NCBI GenBank assembly: GCA_937915545.1
Contig: CALGIJ010000012.1
Span: forward strand, 204,405 to 268,404
DNA from: an uncultured Desulfobacterales bacterium
GTDB taxonomy: Bacteria > Desulfobacterota > Desulfobulbia > Desulfobulbales > Desulfocapsaceae
Reading direction: 5' to 3'
DNA: 64,000 nt
Part shown: positions 63,695 through 64,000 of the stretch, piece by piece
Layout of the letters: each line of letters starts with the position of its first letter
Position numbering within the stretch: position 1 is the stretch's first letter
Position numbers and translations under genes: made by a program
Notes under the pieces: generated by a model
Seen by the model: the letters and a program-made list of their open reading frames with translations, nothing else
The model's database searches: none
What the model was told of the DNA's origin: nothing

Positions 63695-64000
63695 CCTTTC
63701 CTCCATGGGCGGGGGACAGGTAACCCTCGCCCTCGACAGTACAACAAGGTACCTCTCGCAGAGAGGCGGTTGCTCTTGTTGGAGAAATTCTTTGGTAAAC
63801 TAAAGTCTGCAGTTGCTCCATTTCTGAACTATTTCAGTTACAAACGATACTCCACCCTCTCAGGAAATAGCTCAATATTCGGATAAAACCTTTCAAAGAT
63901 GATAGCCATTGCAAGTATCAAGAATCTAAATAGATTGCTTTGGAAGAGTTGTGTGCGTCAAGTTCTGCAAATTCATCCATGGCATGTAGCTCGTGGATTA
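63695..64000. other. Right-hand AT-rich flank with repeat copy B
   Basis: No gene. A small hairpin CCTCTCGCAGAGAGG lies near 63752-63766, then repeat copy B. The window ends inside this region. Confidence 0.45.
63781..63866 (+). repeat. Diverged 86-bp repeat, copy B
   Basis: Partner of 59361-59446, ungapped, same orientation. Ends with ACCCTCTCAGGAA. It could be the edge of the accessory segment or part of a dispersed intergenic repeat family. Confidence 0.55.

Overview
The window reads as a chromosomal segment of a GC-rich anaerobic bacterium, most likely a Desulfobacterota (Desulfobulbales-type, probably sulfate-reducing) organism. This is inferred from gene content, not from a marker comparison. 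The evidence is an oxygen-independent (cbi) cobalamin pathway, two moeA paralogues of which one is fused to a periplasmic-binding-protein-like domain, FolE2, the order thrS-infC-rpmI-rplT-pheS-pheT-ihfA-merR-tRNA-Pro, and two genes in which an in-frame TGA sits where related proteins carry a cysteine.

Region by region. 0.26-10.8 kb: one tightly overlapping operon with a GATE-type membrane protein, a BtuCDF-like importer and cbiA-cbiC-cbiD-cbiET-cbiF-cbiG-cbiH. 10.8-13.9 kb (minus strand): pfkA, then an ArsR-type repressor and a metal permease that contains an in-frame TGA. 14-21.2 kb: rsmI, a large unrecognised protein, fliW, trpB-trpA and an M3 peptidase. 21.3-27 kb: a sigma-54 activator, then tadA, tRNA-Ser, SRP RNA, dnaX, ybaB and recR. 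27.3-35.4 kb: tRNA-Val, a terminator and a translation cluster (infC starts at ATT behind a perfect Shine-Dalgarno), ending at tRNA-Pro and a strong terminator. 35.7-47.4 kb: folE2, an aminotransferase, a small coiled-coil protein, darP, gpmI, a leader-controlled moeA pair, a GGDEF-PilZ protein, acylphosphatase and a double ABC ATPase. 47.4-55.4 kb: small exported or membrane proteins, a FlK-like thioesterase, a divergent LysR/AhpD-like pair and a large hybrid sensor kinase. 55.7-59.1 kb (minus strand): a two-component system, then a metal-binding-fold protein with an in-frame TGA and an exported MsrA-MsrB. 59.1-64 kb: an AT-richer accessory segment with malic enzyme, a frameshifted CaCA antiporter and a frameshifted tyrosine recombinase, framed by a diverged repeat pair.

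The most interesting signal is the two candidate selenoproteins. Each has a UGA in a conserved Cys context, open reading frame on both sides and a hairpin at a distance compatible with a bacterial SECIS. Both are tied to local regulators: an ArsR repressor with an 18-bp palindrome beside its promoter, and an OmpR-type two-component system followed by 11-bp-spaced direct repeats upstream of the Sec-HMA/msrAB operon. Together they suggest selenium-dependent metal export and periplasmic redox repair modules.
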